Source: an uncultured Bacillota bacterium
GTDB taxonomy: Bacteria; Bacillota; Clostridia; Lachnospirales; Lachnospiraceae
Assembly: GCA_958352855.1 (NCBI GenBank)
Contig: CATWQE010000032.1
Span: 1-28,368, forward strand
DNA: 28,368 nucleotides
Reading direction: 5' to 3'
How positions within the stretch are numbered: the stretch's first letter is position 1; every line of letters begins with the position of its first letter. Below the pieces are notes generated by a model, which was not told the origin of the DNA, made no database searches, and saw only the letters and a program-made list of their open reading frames with translations. Below, in pieces: positions 1-8,623 of this stretch. The position numbers were made by a program, and so were the translations under genes.

Positions 1-996
1 GCAAAAGAATATGTAGTAACTGCTATTCAGAAATGTGCAGCAGACCATGTGGCTGAGACTACGATTTCTGTTGTACAACTGCCAAGCGATGAGATGAAGG
101 GACGTATTATTGGACGAGAAGGACGTAATATCAGAACCCTGGAAACGCTTACAGGCGTGGATTTGATTATTGATGATACTCCGGAAGCGGTTGTGTTGTC
201 AGGATTTGATCCAATCCGAAGAGAAGTGGCCAGAATCGCATTGGAAAAATTAATCGTAGACGGACGTATTCATCCGGCTAGAATTGAAGAAATGGTTGAA
301 AAGGCTCAAAGAGAAGTGGAAGCCATGATGCGGGAAGAAGGAGAAGCCGCAGCATTGGAAGTAGGAGTTCATGGTATCCATCCAGAACTGATCCGTCTTC
401 TGGGCCGCATGAAGTTCCGCTCCAGCTACGGACAGAATGCATTAAAACATTCCATTGAGGTAGCTCAGCTTGCAGGTTTACTTGCAGGGGAAGTAGGAAC
501 AGATATACGAATGGCGAAAAGAGCAGGTCTGCTCCACGATATTGGAAAATCCATTGACCACGAAGTGGAAGGTTCCCATATTCAGATTGGAGCTGACTTA
601 TGTAAAAAATATAAAGAATCACAGATTGTAATCAATGCGGTGGAATCTCATCATGGAGATGTGGAGCCTGCTTCATTGGTGGCATGTATTGTACAGGCTG
701 CAGATGCAATTTCTGCTGCAAGACCTGGTGCAAGAAGAGAAACTTTAGAAACCTATACCAACAGATTAAAACAACTAGAAGACATTACAAACTCCTTTAA
801 GGGAGTTGATAAATCTTTTGCTATTCAGGCAGGAAGGGAAATTCGTGTTATGGTAGTACCGGAGCATGTTACAGATGCTGACATGGTATTGCTGGCAAGA
901 GATATTTCCAAACAGATTGAAGCTGAACTGGAATATCCCGGACAGATTAAAGTAAATGTAATTCGTGAATCACGTGTAGTAGATTACGCTAAGTGA
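1..996 (+). CDS. rny: Ribonuclease Y, C-terminal part (5' end outside the window)
   Basis: Endoribonuclease of the RNase Y family, a membrane-tethered enzyme that starts mRNA decay in Firmicutes. The frame is open from base 1, so the N-terminal membrane anchor and most of the coiled coil (roughly the first 185 of about 520 residues) lie outside the window. What remains holds a KH RNA-binding domain with the GxxG loop (GRIIGREGRNIR, about bases 100-135), then a metal-dependent HD domain with its HD pair in LLHDIGKSIDHE (about bases 529-565) and the downstream ESHHGD segment. The C-terminal tail is typical of the family. A strong hairpin terminator follows 25 bases after the stop. Family assignment is firm. 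Confidence 0.97.
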   Translation, partial: AKEYVVTAIQKCAADHVAETTISVVQLPSDEMKGRIIGREGRNIRTLETLTGVDLIIDDTPEAVVLSGFDPIRREVARIALEKLIVDGRIHPARIEEMVEKAQREVEAMMREEGEAAALEVGVHGIHPELIRLLGRMKFRSSYGQNALKHSIEVAQLAGLLAGEVGTDIRMAKRAGLLHDIGKSIDHEVEGSHIQIGADLCKKYKESQIVINAVESHHGDVEPASLVACIVQAADAISAARPGARRETLETYTNRLKQLEDITNSFKGVDKSFAIQAGREIRVMVVPEHVTDADMVLLARDISKQIEAELEYPGQIKVNVIRESRVVDYAK

Positions 997-1020
997 TGAA
1001 AATCGGCTTGAAAGGCTTAC

Positions 1021-1058
1021 AAAAGACCTGCATAACATTATGTCAGGTCTTTTTTTTG
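1021..1058 (+). terminator. Intrinsic terminator after rny
   Basis: AGACCTG (1024-1030) pairs with CAGGTCT (1044-1050) and is followed by a run of eight T. It separates rny from the sporulation gene downstream. Confidence 0.9.
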
Positions 1059-1091
1059 TAGAAAAAACATAAGCTATACAGGGTGAAGAGA

Positions 1092-1661
1092 ATGAAAAAG
1101 TATATGAAATTGTTTTTCAGTCTATATGCAGCAGGTATGGTTCTTGGCGTTTTATGCTGTAATTTTTATATAAGAGAAAAAGGCTCCCAGACAAGTCTGC
1201 TTCCGGTCTACCTGGCTTCTTTTTCAGATCTGACAGAAGGAAGGGAATATCTTTTTGGAAGTCTTCTGATAAAAAGAGGAGCTTTCTTTTTCTGTGGGGT
1301 TATTTGCGGGCTGACACCTTTTGGGCTTCCTGTGGCGGCGGCCAGCCTTTTGTGGTTTGGATTTTTAGGTGGAAATCTAATCACGCTTTTTTTAGTAGAA
1401 TATGGGTTAAAAGGAATGGGAATGGCGGGGCTGTGCTTTTTTCCTCAAATTCTTTTTTATTTGCCAGGCTGGCTGTTCTTTTTCTTTCTGGTAGCCCAGA
1501 TGAGCCAGAAATCCTGGGGAAACAGAAAAAAAGAAGCCTCTGATTATAAGGCATATTTCTTCTTTCTTACAGGCGCTTTGATTTGCCTGCTTTTGGGAAT
1601 CTGGATGGAAAGTTATGTTAATCAAAATCTTCTTTTCTATGTTTTAGAAAAATGGCTTTGA
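1092..1661 (+). CDS. spoIIM: Stage II sporulation protein M (SpoIIM) family membrane protein
   Basis: A 189-residue, very hydrophobic protein with several membrane segments (about residues 7-25, 60-100, 108-135 and 150-170). In endospore formers SpoIIM is part of the SpoIIDMP complex that remodels peptidoglycan during engulfment. Support is the polytopic layout, the central GxTPFGLPVAAASLLW-type segment with a small-residue GFLGGN turn, and the position directly before xerD, an arrangement also known in Bacillus. I chose ATG 1092 because it has a GGGTGAAG stretch just upstream; the in-frame GTG at 1083 would place that stretch inside the gene. No clear vegetative promoter was seen, which fits a sporulation sigma factor, but no sigma-E site was identified with confidence. 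Confidence 0.8.
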   Translation: MKKYMKLFFSLYAAGMVLGVLCCNFYIREKGSQTSLLPVYLASFSDLTEGREYLFGSLLIKRGAFFFCGVICGLTPFGLPVAAASLLWFGFLGGNLITLFLVEYGLKGMGMAGLCFFPQILFYLPGWLFFFFLVAQMSQKSWGNRKKEASDYKAYFFFLTGALICLLLGIWMESYVNQNLLFYVLEKWL

Positions 1662-1689
1662 GTTTACAAAAAATTAATAATTACAGGTT

Positions 1690-1703
1690 TACCACATGTG
1701 GTA
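1690..1703. promoter_or_regulatory. 14-bp perfect palindrome upstream of xerD
   Basis: TACCACATGTGGTA is a perfect dyad about 80 bases before the xerD promoter in the spoIIM-xerD spacer. It could be an operator; no regulator can be named. A chance palindrome is possible. Confidence 0.35.
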
Positions 1704-1783
1704 TAACAGGAGAAAAAATCTTTCGATATGTTGTGGGAATCAGGAAAAACCTTGAAAAATAAGGATTTTTGTTAAATTTAGGT

Positions 1784-1813
1784 TTGATTTTTGTATCCCA
1801 GTTGATATATAAT
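1784..1813 (+). promoter_or_regulatory. Sigma-A-type promoter of xerD
   Basis: TTGATT (1784-1789), an 18-base spacer, then a perfect TATAAT (1808-1813), 32 bases before the xerD ATG. A ribosome binding site AAGGGG follows at 1832-1837. Confidence 0.7.
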
Positions 1814-1845
1814 CGTGGTATGCCTATTAAGAAGGGGAATAAATT

Positions 1846-2730
1846 ATGAAGTGCGAAATACAAGAGTTCATCGGCTATTTACATAATACCAGAGGCACTT
1901 CAAAAAATACAGAGATTTCCTATGAACGTGATTTAAGGAAATTAGAGCAGTTTTTGATGAGAGAGGGAATTCAGGACGTAGACCAGGTAACGGCTACGAT
2001 TTTGAATTCTTATATCATGTATATGGAGAAAGAGCAGTTTGCTCCATCTTCCATATCCAGGAGCATTGCTTCTATCCGGGCGTTTTTTCAGTATTTGTGT
2101 CAGAAAAGCGGATGGAAGGAAAATCCTGCGGAAACCTTAAAAGCGCCGAAGATTGAGAAAAAGATGCCCGGTATTCTTACTGTAGAGGAAGTGGACTTGC
2201 TTTTGCAGCAGCCAAAGGCGAATACAGCAAAGGGAATCCGGGACAGAGCTATGCTGGAACTGCTGTATGCCACTGGTATCCGCGTGAGTGAATTGATTCA
2301 CCTCACCTTAAAAGATTTAAATTTAAAACTGGGATATATTACATGCAGCGCCAGTGATAAAGAAAGGGTGATTCCTTTCGGAAGTGCGGCCAGAAGAGCA
2401 GTAGAGCATTATATGGAAGGCGCAAGAGAAGAGCTGATCGGAGGCAAACCAAATGAGCTGCTTTTTGTAAACTGCTCCGGTAAGGCAATGAGCCGCCAGG
2501 GATTCTGGAAGGTGCTGAAAAGCTATGCTGCAGCGGCGGGGATTCAACAGGACATTACGCCACATACCCTGCGCCATTCCTTTGCTGCACATCTGGTACA
2601 AAATGGCGCTGATTTAAAGAGTGTACAGGAAATGATGGGACATTCAGATATTTCCACAACCCAGATTTATATGAACATGAATGTGAATAAAATCAGAGAT
2701 GTGTATATGAAAGCACATCCCAGAAAATAA
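1846..2730 (+). CDS. xerD: Site-specific tyrosine recombinase XerD
   Basis: A 294-residue tyrosine recombinase of the Xer type, which resolves chromosome dimers at dif with XerC/FtsK. The N-terminal SAM-like core-binding domain covers about residues 1-90 and the catalytic domain about 108-290. The catalytic set is complete: Arg146 (ATGIRVSEL), Lys172, His240 and Arg243 (HTLRHSF), His266 (GHSDIS) and nucleophile Tyr275. Length and the spoIIM neighbourhood favour the housekeeping XerD over an integrase. It has its own promoter and RBS. No adjacent attachment site or mobile-element genes were seen. CodV/XerC cannot be fully excluded from sequence alone. Confidence 0.92.
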   Translation: MKCEIQEFIGYLHNTRGTSKNTEISYERDLRKLEQFLMREGIQDVDQVTATILNSYIMYMEKEQFAPSSISRSIASIRAFFQYLCQKSGWKENPAETLKAPKIEKKMPGILTVEEVDLLLQQPKANTAKGIRDRAMLELLYATGIRVSELIHLTLKDLNLKLGYITCSASDKERVIPFGSAARRAVEHYMEGAREELIGGKPNELLFVNCSGKAMSRQGFWKVLKSYAAAAGIQQDITPHTLRHSFAAHLVQNGADLKSVQEMMGHSDISTTQIYMNMNVNKIRDVYMKAHPRK

Positions 2731-2734
2731 AAAA

Positions 2735-2792
2735 AGAACTGTTATATAAAATGAATCAAGATTTCGGAATCTCATTTTATGTAACAGTTCTT
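2735..2792 (-). terminator. Long terminator hairpin between convergent xerD and aroF
   Basis: AAGAACTGTTA (2735-2745) pairs with TAACAGTTCTT (2782-2792) and the stem continues inward through TAAAATGA / TCATTTTA, with an inner GATT-TTCGG-like cap. Read on the minus strand it is followed by a T-rich run, so it terminates the DAHP synthase transcript well. For xerD the T-run is weaker. Confidence 0.85.
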
Positions 2793-2798
2793 ACTTTA

Positions 2799-3830
2799 TT
2801 AGCAGAGCTCTGCAATGGTATAGATAAGCTTTTCGGTGTCTTCCCATCCAAGACAAGGGTCTGTGATGGATTTTCCGTAGATATGATTCGGACCGATTTT
2901 CTGGTTGCCTTCTACCAGGTAGCTTTCAACCATCACACCTTTTACCAGATTTTGAATCTCTCTGGAAACCAGACGGCTGTGCAGGACTTCTTTTACAATC
3001 CGGATTTGCTGTTTAAATTGTTTTCCGGAGTTTGAATGATTGGCATCAATGATAACTGCAGGGTTTGCCAGGTTTTTCTGACTGTACATATCCAGAAGAC
3101 GCTGTAAATCTTCATAGTGATAATTGGGAATGGTGTTTCCATGCTTGCTGACTGCGCCTCTTAAAATAGTGTGGGTAAGAGGATTTCCCTCTGTGGCAAC
3201 CTCCCAGCCTCTGGAAATAAAGTCATGGCTGCCCTGACCGGCAATTACAGAATTTAACATAACCGAAAAATCACCGCTGGTAGGATTTTTCATTCCAACT
3301 GGAATATCCAGTCCGCTGACCATAAGACGGTGCTCCTGATTTTCTACAGAACGGGCGCCAATGGCAACATAGGAAAGTAAATCAGAAAGATAATGCCAGT
3401 TGTCAGGATAAAGCATTTCATCTGCAGAGGTTAAGCCTGTTTCTGCCAGAGAACGAAGGTGCATATGGCGGATTGCCAGAATTCCGGCCAGCATATCCGG
3501 CTTTGCTTCCGGATCAGGCTGATGGAGCATCCCTTTATAGCCTTCTCCGGTGGTACGGGGTTTGTTGGTATAAATGCGTGGTACCAGAATCAGACGTTCT
3601 GCAACCTTTTCCTGTATTGCTGCCAGACGGTTGGTATACTCACATACAGAATCTTCATTATCTGCAGAGCAGGGACCGATAATTACCAGAAATTTGTCAG
3701 ATTCTCCGGTAAAAACGGCCTGAATTTCATGATCTCTTTTTTCTTTTACTTTTTTTAAAGCTTCCGAGACAGGCACCTGTTCCTTTACTTCGTCAGGTGT
3801 GGGAAGCTGTTTTACAAATCTAAAACTCAT
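2799..3830 (-). CDS. aroF: 3-deoxy-7-phosphoheptulonate (DAHP) synthase, class I
   Basis: Catalyses the first step of the shikimate pathway, joining phosphoenolpyruvate and erythrose 4-phosphate. The 343-residue protein is of the AroF/G/H type. Visible family motifs are IIGPCSADN (metal-ligand Cys), RIYTNKPRTTGEGYKG (substrate binding), GMKNPTSGD, IIDANHSNSGKQ (ligand His), MVESYLVEGNQ (ligand Glu) and the final DPCLGW (ligand Asp). ATG 3830 was chosen because GAGGGAG lies just before it; an upstream in-frame ATG at 3851 has no ribosome binding site. Which aromatic amino acid inhibits it cannot be read from sequence. It has its own promoter downstream of the flippase gene. Confidence 0.95.
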   Translation of the reverse strand: MSFRFVKQLPTPDEVKEQVPVSEALKKVKEKRDHEIQAVFTGESDKFLVIIGPCSADNEDSVCEYTNRLAAIQEKVAERLILVPRIYTNKPRTTGEGYKGMLHQPDPEAKPDMLAGILAIRHMHLRSLAETGLTSADEMLYPDNWHYLSDLLSYVAIGARSVENQEHRLMVSGLDIPVGMKNPTSGDFSVMLNSVIAGQGSHDFISRGWEVATEGNPLTHTILRGAVSKHGNTIPNYHYEDLQRLLDMYSQKNLANPAVIIDANHSNSGKQFKQQIRIVKEVLHSRLVSREIQNLVKGVMVESYLVEGNQKIGPNHIYGKSITDPCLGWEDTEKLIYTIAELC

Positions 3831-3876
3831 GATGTCTCCCTCTTTTTCCATATAAAATCTGTAGTATTACGAAAAA

Positions 3877-3905
3877 ATTATAATACAAGAAAGAACAAAT
3901 GTCGA
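3877..3905 (-). promoter_or_regulatory. Sigma-A promoter of the DAHP synthase gene
   Basis: On the minus strand TCGACA (3900-3905), a 17-base spacer and a perfect TATAAT (3877-3882). It lies in the short gap behind the flippase gene, so the two reverse genes need not form one operon. Confidence 0.75.
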
Positions 3906-3947
3906 TAGTTTTTGAGAAAAATACTTTAGAAGTTTAAATGGATAAAA

Positions 3948-5261
3948 CTAAAGGTAAGATTTCAGGAAAAACAGGGAAAGAACAGTAACAAGAAGCTCAC
4001 TGACAATCAGTCCCCACAAATATCCCATAATTCCATATACCGGAATCAGAAAAAATACAAAAAGAAGACGCACGCCAAGCCCGATGATATTGAGGAGCAA
4101 AGTCTGGTTTACAGCGCCAAGTCCATTTAAAATACCTCCTAAAGTACCGGACAGATAAAGGCAGGGACAGATAAAAGAGAGGGTTTTAATAAAAGTTCCC
4201 GCAAATTCGTTTTGGAATAAAAGCAGTCCCAGAAAATCTCCTCCAAAATAGAAAAAGACAGTGAAAGAAAATCCCAGAGCCAGACAACATTTTACAGAGA
4301 GAGAGAGGCTCCTTCGGATATTCTCATGATTTCCCACAGCCTGGCTTTCTGCAACGGAGGGCAGAAGTACAGTAGAAACTGCATTGGTAATGGCACAGGG
4401 AAAGAAAATGAGAGGTAGCGCCATACCGGTGAGAACACCATATACAGAGAGGGCAGAGGCATTATCCAGTCCATAAAGCCGCAAATGTCCGGGAATGAGA
4501 ACAGACTCTATGCTATGGAGAAGATTTACCAGAAGACGGTTGCAGGTCAGGGGAAAAGAGAGGCATATTACAGATTTAAAGTCAGCAAAAGAGGAAGCCA
4601 TATGCCGGATTTGATAGTGGGCTTTGGTGTAATCAAGGAAGATAACAAGGCCGGAAAACACCATGGCGCCCAGTTCACCGCTTAAAAGCCCAACAGCAGC
4701 CAGAAGAGGGGTCACAGGTATTTCCCGTTCTGTCCAGATGAGAAACACCAGATAAGAGGCGCCGACTCTGGCAAGCTGCTCCAGAAGCTGTGCGGCGGCA
4801 GGAACTGATAATTTTTTTCGCGCGAAATAGTAACCGTTTACACAGGCATGAAAAGCGCCCATAGGCAGGGAGAGCGCCAGAATTTTTAAAAGGGGCGTAC
4901 AGCTTTCTTCCAGAAGAATGTGCAGTGCAAACCAGGAAGCATGGCGGTAAAGGAAAAAAGAAACCAGGATTGCGGTGAAAACAGAAAGAAAGGTGGAAAT
5001 CAGAAAAATATCCCGGGTACTTTGTTCTTCCTCAAGGGCTGCTTTTGCAGCCACCAGGCGAGAAATGGCAGTCTGGATGCCCCCCACAGTCAAGGCAAAG
5101 CAAAGAGCCTGAACAGGGAAAATTAATTGATAAATTCCCATGCCCTGGGCACCAATCGTGTGTGACAGGAATATTCTATAAATAAATCCAATGATTTTTG
5201 TCAGAAAACCAGATAAGGTTAAAATAAGCGTTCCTTTTACCAGAATATGCATATGCTTCAT
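3948..5261 (-). CDS. SpoVB/MurJ-type polysaccharide or lipid flippase (MOP superfamily)
   Basis: A polytopic membrane protein of about 437 residues. The N-terminus (GTLILTLSGFLTKIIGFIYR, then GAQGMGIYQLIFP) and the mid-protein VSTVLLPSVAES segment are typical of the SpoVB/YabM/YkvU group of polysaccharide-biosynthesis proteins, which are thought to flip lipid-linked cell-wall or spore-cortex precursors. It is shorter than Bacillus SpoVB (about 518 residues), probably because it has fewer C-terminal helices, so I leave the symbol blank. ATG 5261 is preceded by CCGGAGG at a workable distance; a TTG at 5264 is an alternative. It is divergent from the iscR operon. Substrate is unknown. Confidence 0.82.
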   Translation of the reverse strand: MKHMHILVKGTLILTLSGFLTKIIGFIYRIFLSHTIGAQGMGIYQLIFPVQALCFALTVGGIQTAISRLVAAKAALEEEQSTRDIFLISTFLSVFTAILVSFFLYRHASWFALHILLEESCTPLLKILALSLPMGAFHACVNGYYFARKKLSVPAAAQLLEQLARVGASYLVFLIWTEREIPVTPLLAAVGLLSGELGAMVFSGLVIFLDYTKAHYQIRHMASSFADFKSVICLSFPLTCNRLLVNLLHSIESVLIPGHLRLYGLDNASALSVYGVLTGMALPLIFFPCAITNAVSTVLLPSVAESQAVGNHENIRRSLSLSVKCCLALGFSFTVFFYFGGDFLGLLLFQNEFAGTFIKTLSFICPCLYLSGTLGGILNGLGAVNQTLLLNIIGLGVRLLFVFFLIPVYGIMGYLWGLIVSELLVTVLSLFFLKSYL

Positions 5262-5310
5262 CAAGAGGGCCTCCGGATGCCTTTTTTCTAAATATATTCC
5301 CTTTCGGAAC

Positions 5311-5339
5311 TTGACAGAACTTTTGAAAAATGATATTCT
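5311..5339 (+). promoter_or_regulatory. Promoter of the iscR-iscS-iscU-mnmA operon
   Basis: A consensus TTGACA (5311-5316), a 17-base spacer and TATTCT (5334-5339) with an extended TG at 5331-5332. Expected start of transcription is near 5346, about 70 bases before the first gene. Confidence 0.78.
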
Positions 5340-5355
5340 ACATTCAGATTAAAAT

Positions 5356-5372
5356 CCGAGTAAAATAGTAGG
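5356..5372 (+). promoter_or_regulatory. Candidate IscR/Rrf2 operator
   Basis: An imperfect dyad CCGAGTA-AAA-TAGTAGG sits just downstream of the predicted transcription start. Rrf2-type IscR sites have the general form of two CC-GA-TA / TA-TC-GG arms around an A/T centre. The arms match at five of seven positions. Position and form suggest autoregulation by the first gene of the operon; this is inference. Confidence 0.45.
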
Positions 5373-5415
5373 GATTAAGAAGCATGAGAAGGCACTGGAA
5401 AAGAGGCGATAAGAA

Positions 5416-5868
5416 ATGAAGCTTTCTACAAAAGGACGATATGGACTGCGGGCATTGATTGATTTGGCGCTTTACAGCGACCAGGAGGCCGTTTCCATAC
5501 AGAGTATTTCTACAAGACAGCATATCTCGGACAGTTATCTGGAACAGCTCATGAGAAAGCTCAAGAAGGAAGGGCTGGTTTGCAGTATACGGGGCGCCCA
5601 GGGAGGCTACCATCTGGCAAGGCCGGCAGAGAAAATCTCAGTAGGAGATGTGCTGCGGGCGCTGGAAGGTAGTATTGAGGCAGTATCCTGTGGAGAAGGA
5701 AATGAGCACTGCCAGGGTGAGGATTTATGTGTTGCCCGCTATGTGTGGCAGGAAATTAATAAAAGCATTCAGGAAACCGTAGACTCCATTATGCTGAGTC
5801 AACTGGTGGAGGAAAGCCGCAGAGTTTTAGAAAAAGGACAGATTGAAATACAGAAATGTGAACAGTAA
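5416..5868 (+). CDS. iscR: Rrf2-family transcription regulator, IscR-like
   Basis: A 150-residue winged-helix regulator. The N-terminus (MKLSTKGRYGLRALIDLA) and the recognition region with DSYLEQLMRKLKKEGLV and the RGAQGGYHLA wing are characteristic of Rrf2 proteins. Three cysteines, Cys92, Cys99 and Cys105, are spaced as in IscR, where they bind a 2Fe-2S cluster used to sense iron-sulfur status. It heads the operon with the desulfurase and scaffold genes, which fits a feedback regulator. CymR-type cysteine regulators belong to the same family, but the three cysteines favour IscR. Start at 5416 has AAGAGG upstream. Confidence 0.88.
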   Translation: MKLSTKGRYGLRALIDLALYSDQEAVSIQSISTRQHISDSYLEQLMRKLKKEGLVCSIRGAQGGYHLARPAEKISVGDVLRALEGSIEAVSCGEGNEHCQGEDLCVARYVWQEINKSIQETVDSIMLSQLVEESRRVLEKGQIEIQKCEQ

Positions 5869-5900
5869 TATTATAAAGAAAGAATCAAGGAGATGAAGGC

Positions 5901-7085
5901 ATGAAAACAAAAATTTATCTGGATAATGCAGCAACTACAAGAACTGCCAAAGAGGTAGTAGACGCCATGATTCCTTATTTTACAGAGAATTATGGAAATC
6001 CATCCAGTATCTATGAATTGGGACAGAGAAGTAAAGAAGCCATTACCACAGCAAGAGAACAGATTGCAGAAGTGATTGGAGCCAAACCGGAGGAAATTTA
6101 CTTTACTGCCGGAGGAAGCGAGGCGGACAACTGGGCGTTAAAGGCAGCCTGTGAGGCCTACGAAAAAAAAGGAAAACATATTATTACTACTAAGATTGAG
6201 CATCACGCAATTCTTCATACCTGTGAATATCTGGAGAAAAAGGGTGTGGAGGTTACCTATCTGGATGTGGATGAGAATGGTCTGGTGGATTTGGATGAGC
6301 TGCAAAAAGCCATTCGTCCAGATACCATTCTGATTTCGATTATGTTTGCCAACAACGAAATCGGAACTATTGAGCCAGTGAAAGAAATTGGTATGATAGC
6401 AAAAGAGCATGGTATTTTGTTCCACACAGATGCAGTGCAGGCTTTTGGTCAGGTTCCTATTGATGTAGACGATATGCATATTGACATGTTAAGCTCCAGC
6501 GCCCATAAGATTAATGGACCAAAGGGCATTGGCTTTTTGTATATCCGCAAGGGTGTGAAGATTCGTTCCTTTGTACATGGAGGCGCTCAGGAGCGCAAGA
6601 GAAGAGCAGGAACAGAAAACGTACCGGCAATCGTGGGATATGGAGTGGCAGCCAAAAGAGCAGCCGACACCATGGAAGAGAGAACTGCCAGAGAGAGACA
6701 GTTGCGGGATGATTTTATTGAACGGGTGGAAAAGGAAATCCCTTATGTGAAATTAAACGGACATCCTACGAAACGTCTGCCTAATAATATTAACTTCAGT
6801 TTCCGGTTTATAGAGGGAGAGTCCCTTCTTATTATGCTGGATATGAAAGGAATTGCAGGTTCCAGTGGTTCTGCCTGTACCTCAGGTTCTCTGGACCCGT
6901 CTCATGTGCTTCTGGCTATTGGACTGCCTCATGAGATTGCCCATGGATCTTTGCGGTTATCTCTTGGAGAAGATACTACAAAAGAAGATTTAGATTATAC
7001 CCTGGAACAGATTAAGGAGATTATTCAGAAATTAAGAGATTTATCTCCATTATATGAAGATTTTATTCGGAAAGAGAAAAAATAA
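5901..7085 (+). CDS. iscS: Cysteine desulfurase (NifS/IscS family)
   Basis: PLP enzyme that converts cysteine to alanine and a persulfide, feeding Fe-S assembly and tRNA thiolation. In 394 residues the family hallmarks are present: His101 stacking on PLP, Asp177 and Gln180 (HTDAVQ), the PLP lysine Lys203 in SSAHKINGPKG, and the persulfide cysteine Cys326 in SSGSACTSGS. The catalytic loop lacks a long insertion and is of the group I type. AAGGAGATGAAGGC precedes the ATG. The next genes are its likely sulfur acceptors: IscU 18 bases downstream, then MnmA. Confidence 0.96.
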   Translation: MKTKIYLDNAATTRTAKEVVDAMIPYFTENYGNPSSIYELGQRSKEAITTAREQIAEVIGAKPEEIYFTAGGSEADNWALKAACEAYEKKGKHIITTKIEHHAILHTCEYLEKKGVEVTYLDVDENGLVDLDELQKAIRPDTILISIMFANNEIGTIEPVKEIGMIAKEHGILFHTDAVQAFGQVPIDVDDMHIDMLSSSAHKINGPKGIGFLYIRKGVKIRSFVHGGAQERKRRAGTENVPAIVGYGVAAKRAADTMEERTARERQLRDDFIERVEKEIPYVKLNGHPTKRLPNNINFSFRFIEGESLLIMLDMKGIAGSSGSACTSGSLDPSHVLLAIGLPHEIAHGSLRLSLGEDTTKEDLDYTLEQIKEIIQKLRDLSPLYEDFIRKEKK

Positions 7086-7103
7086 AAAACGGAGGAAGCA
7101 AAT

Positions 7104-7547
7104 ATGTACAGCGAAAAAGTAATGGATCATTTTCAGAACCCAAGAAACGTAGGAGAGATTGAAAACGCCAGCGGAGTAGGAACCGTAGGAAATGCAAAAT
7201 GCGGGGATATTATGCGTATTTACCTGGATATTGATGAAAACAAAATTATTCGGGACTGTAAATTTAAAACTTTTGGATGCGGCGCTGCTGTGGCAACCAG
7301 CAGTATGGCAACAGAACTGGTAAAAGGAAAAACCATTGAGGAAGCCCTGAAAGTAACCAACAAGGCAGTTATGGAGGCGTTAGACGGACTTCCTCCGGTA
7401 AAGGTGCATTGTTCTCTTCTGGCAGAGGAAGCCATTCATGCTGCTTTGTGGGACTATGCAGAAAAGAATGGAATTAAAATCGAAGGCTTATCCAAACCAA
7501 AGTCTGATATCCATGAAGGGGAAGAGGAAGAAGAGGAAGAATACTAA
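7104..7547 (+). CDS. iscU: Fe-S cluster scaffold protein IscU (NifU N-terminal type)
   Basis: A 147-residue scaffold on which Fe-S clusters are assembled from desulfurase sulfur. Ligands are in place: Cys33 with Asp35 (NAKCGD), Cys59 (KTFGCGAA) and Cys103 preceded by His102 (VHCSLLAEEA). The last 12 residues are almost all Glu, an acidic tail not present in proteobacterial IscU. There is no HscA/HscB/ferredoxin set nearby, so this is the minimal clostridial ISC arrangement. Its stop overlaps the mnmA start by one base (TAATG), suggesting translational coupling. Confidence 0.95.
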   Translation: MYSEKVMDHFQNPRNVGEIENASGVGTVGNAKCGDIMRIYLDIDENKIIRDCKFKTFGCGAAVATSSMATELVKGKTIEEALKVTNKAVMEALDGLPPVKVHCSLLAEEAIHAALWDYAEKNGIKIEGLSKPKSDIHEGEEEEEEEY

Positions 7548-8623
7548 TGGGAAAGAAAACAGTGGTAGTAGGGCTGTCCGGAGGTGTGGATTCCTCTGTG
7601 GCAGCATATCTTCTCAAAGAGCAGGGATATGATGTCATTGGTGTGACCATGCAGATATGGCAGGAGGAGGACTCCTGTACAGTGGAAGAAAATGGCGGCT
7701 GCTGTGGCCTTAGCGCAGTGGAGGATGCCAGAAGAGTAGCGCAGAAGCTGGACATTCCTTATTATGTTATGAACTTTCGCAAAGAATTTCAGGAACAGGT
7801 CATTGACTATTTTACCAGAGAATATCTGGAGGGCAGAACTCCCAATCCATGTATTGCCTGTAACCGGTATGTGAAATGGGAGTCTTTATTAAAAAGAAGC
7901 CTGGAAATCGGTGCAGATTACATTGCCACAGGACATTATGCCAGAGTAGAACAGCTTCCAAATGGACGGTATGCCATCCGAAATTCGGTTACTGCAAAAA
8001 AGGATCAGACCTATGCCCTTTATAATCTCACACAGGAACAGCTTGCCAGAACCCTGATGCCTGTAGGCGCTTATACTAAGGAGGAAATCCGTAAAATTGC
8101 AGAAGAGGCGGGGCTTCCGGTAGCCCATAAAAAGGACAGCCAGGAAATTTGCTTTGTGCCGGACAATGATTATGCCGGATTTATTAAAAACAGTACAGGC
8201 AAAACCATTCCAAAAGGAAATTTTGTACAGGCAGACGGAAAAGTTCTTGGAGAACATCAGGGGATTATTCATTACACTATTGGACAGAGAAAAGGGTTGA
8301 ATTTATCCATGGGGCATCCGGTGTTTGTTACAAAAATTCGTCCCGATACCAATGAAGTGGTAATTGGGGAAAATGAAGATTTGTTTATCAATACCCTGCT
8401 TTGTGATCGGGTAAATTTTATGGCAATAGAAGGACTGGAAGAAGAAGTGCGTTTAAAAGCAAAGATTCGTTATAACCATCTGGGAGCAGAGTGTGTGATT
8501 TCTCCTGCTGAGGATGGAAAAGTCCGGGTAACCTTTGACCAGCCCCAGCGCGCTATTACGCCGGGACAGGCCGTTGTGTTTTATCAGGGAGAATACGTTG
8601 CCGGAGGCGGTATTATTTTATAA
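7547..8623 (+). CDS. mnmA: tRNA-specific 2-thiouridylase MnmA
   Basis: Activates the wobble uridine of Lys/Glu/Gln tRNAs with ATP and installs sulfur to make 2-thiouridine. The 358-residue protein has the N-type PP-loop SGGVDSS (11-17), the first catalytic cysteine Cys102 in NPCIACN, ATGHYAR, and the second catalytic cysteine Cys202 in KDSQEICFV, followed by the two C-terminal beta-barrel domains. Location in the isc operon fits direct sulfur transfer from the desulfurase; no TusA-E relay genes are nearby. It ends in a six-base convergent overlap with hisK. Confidence 0.97.
   Translation: MGKKTVVVGLSGGVDSSVAAYLLKEQGYDVIGVTMQIWQEEDSCTVEENGGCCGLSAVEDARRVAQKLDIPYYVMNFRKEFQEQVIDYFTREYLEGRTPNPCIACNRYVKWESLLKRSLEIGADYIATGHYARVEQLPNGRYAIRNSVTAKKDQTYALYNLTQEQLARTLMPVGAYTKEEIRKIAEEAGLPVAHKKDSQEICFVPDNDYAGFIKNSTGKTIPKGNFVQADGKVLGEHQGIIHYTIGQRKGLNLSMGHPVFVTKIRPDTNEVVIGENEDLFINTLLCDRVNFMAIEGLEEEVRLKAKIRYNHLGAECVISPAEDGKVRVTFDQPQRAITPGQAVVFYQGEYVAGGGIIL

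Noticed and set aside
1846..2730. xerD as the integrase of a mobile element
   Set aside because: Housekeeping neighbourhood (spoIIM), full Xer length and no att repeats or phage genes nearby.
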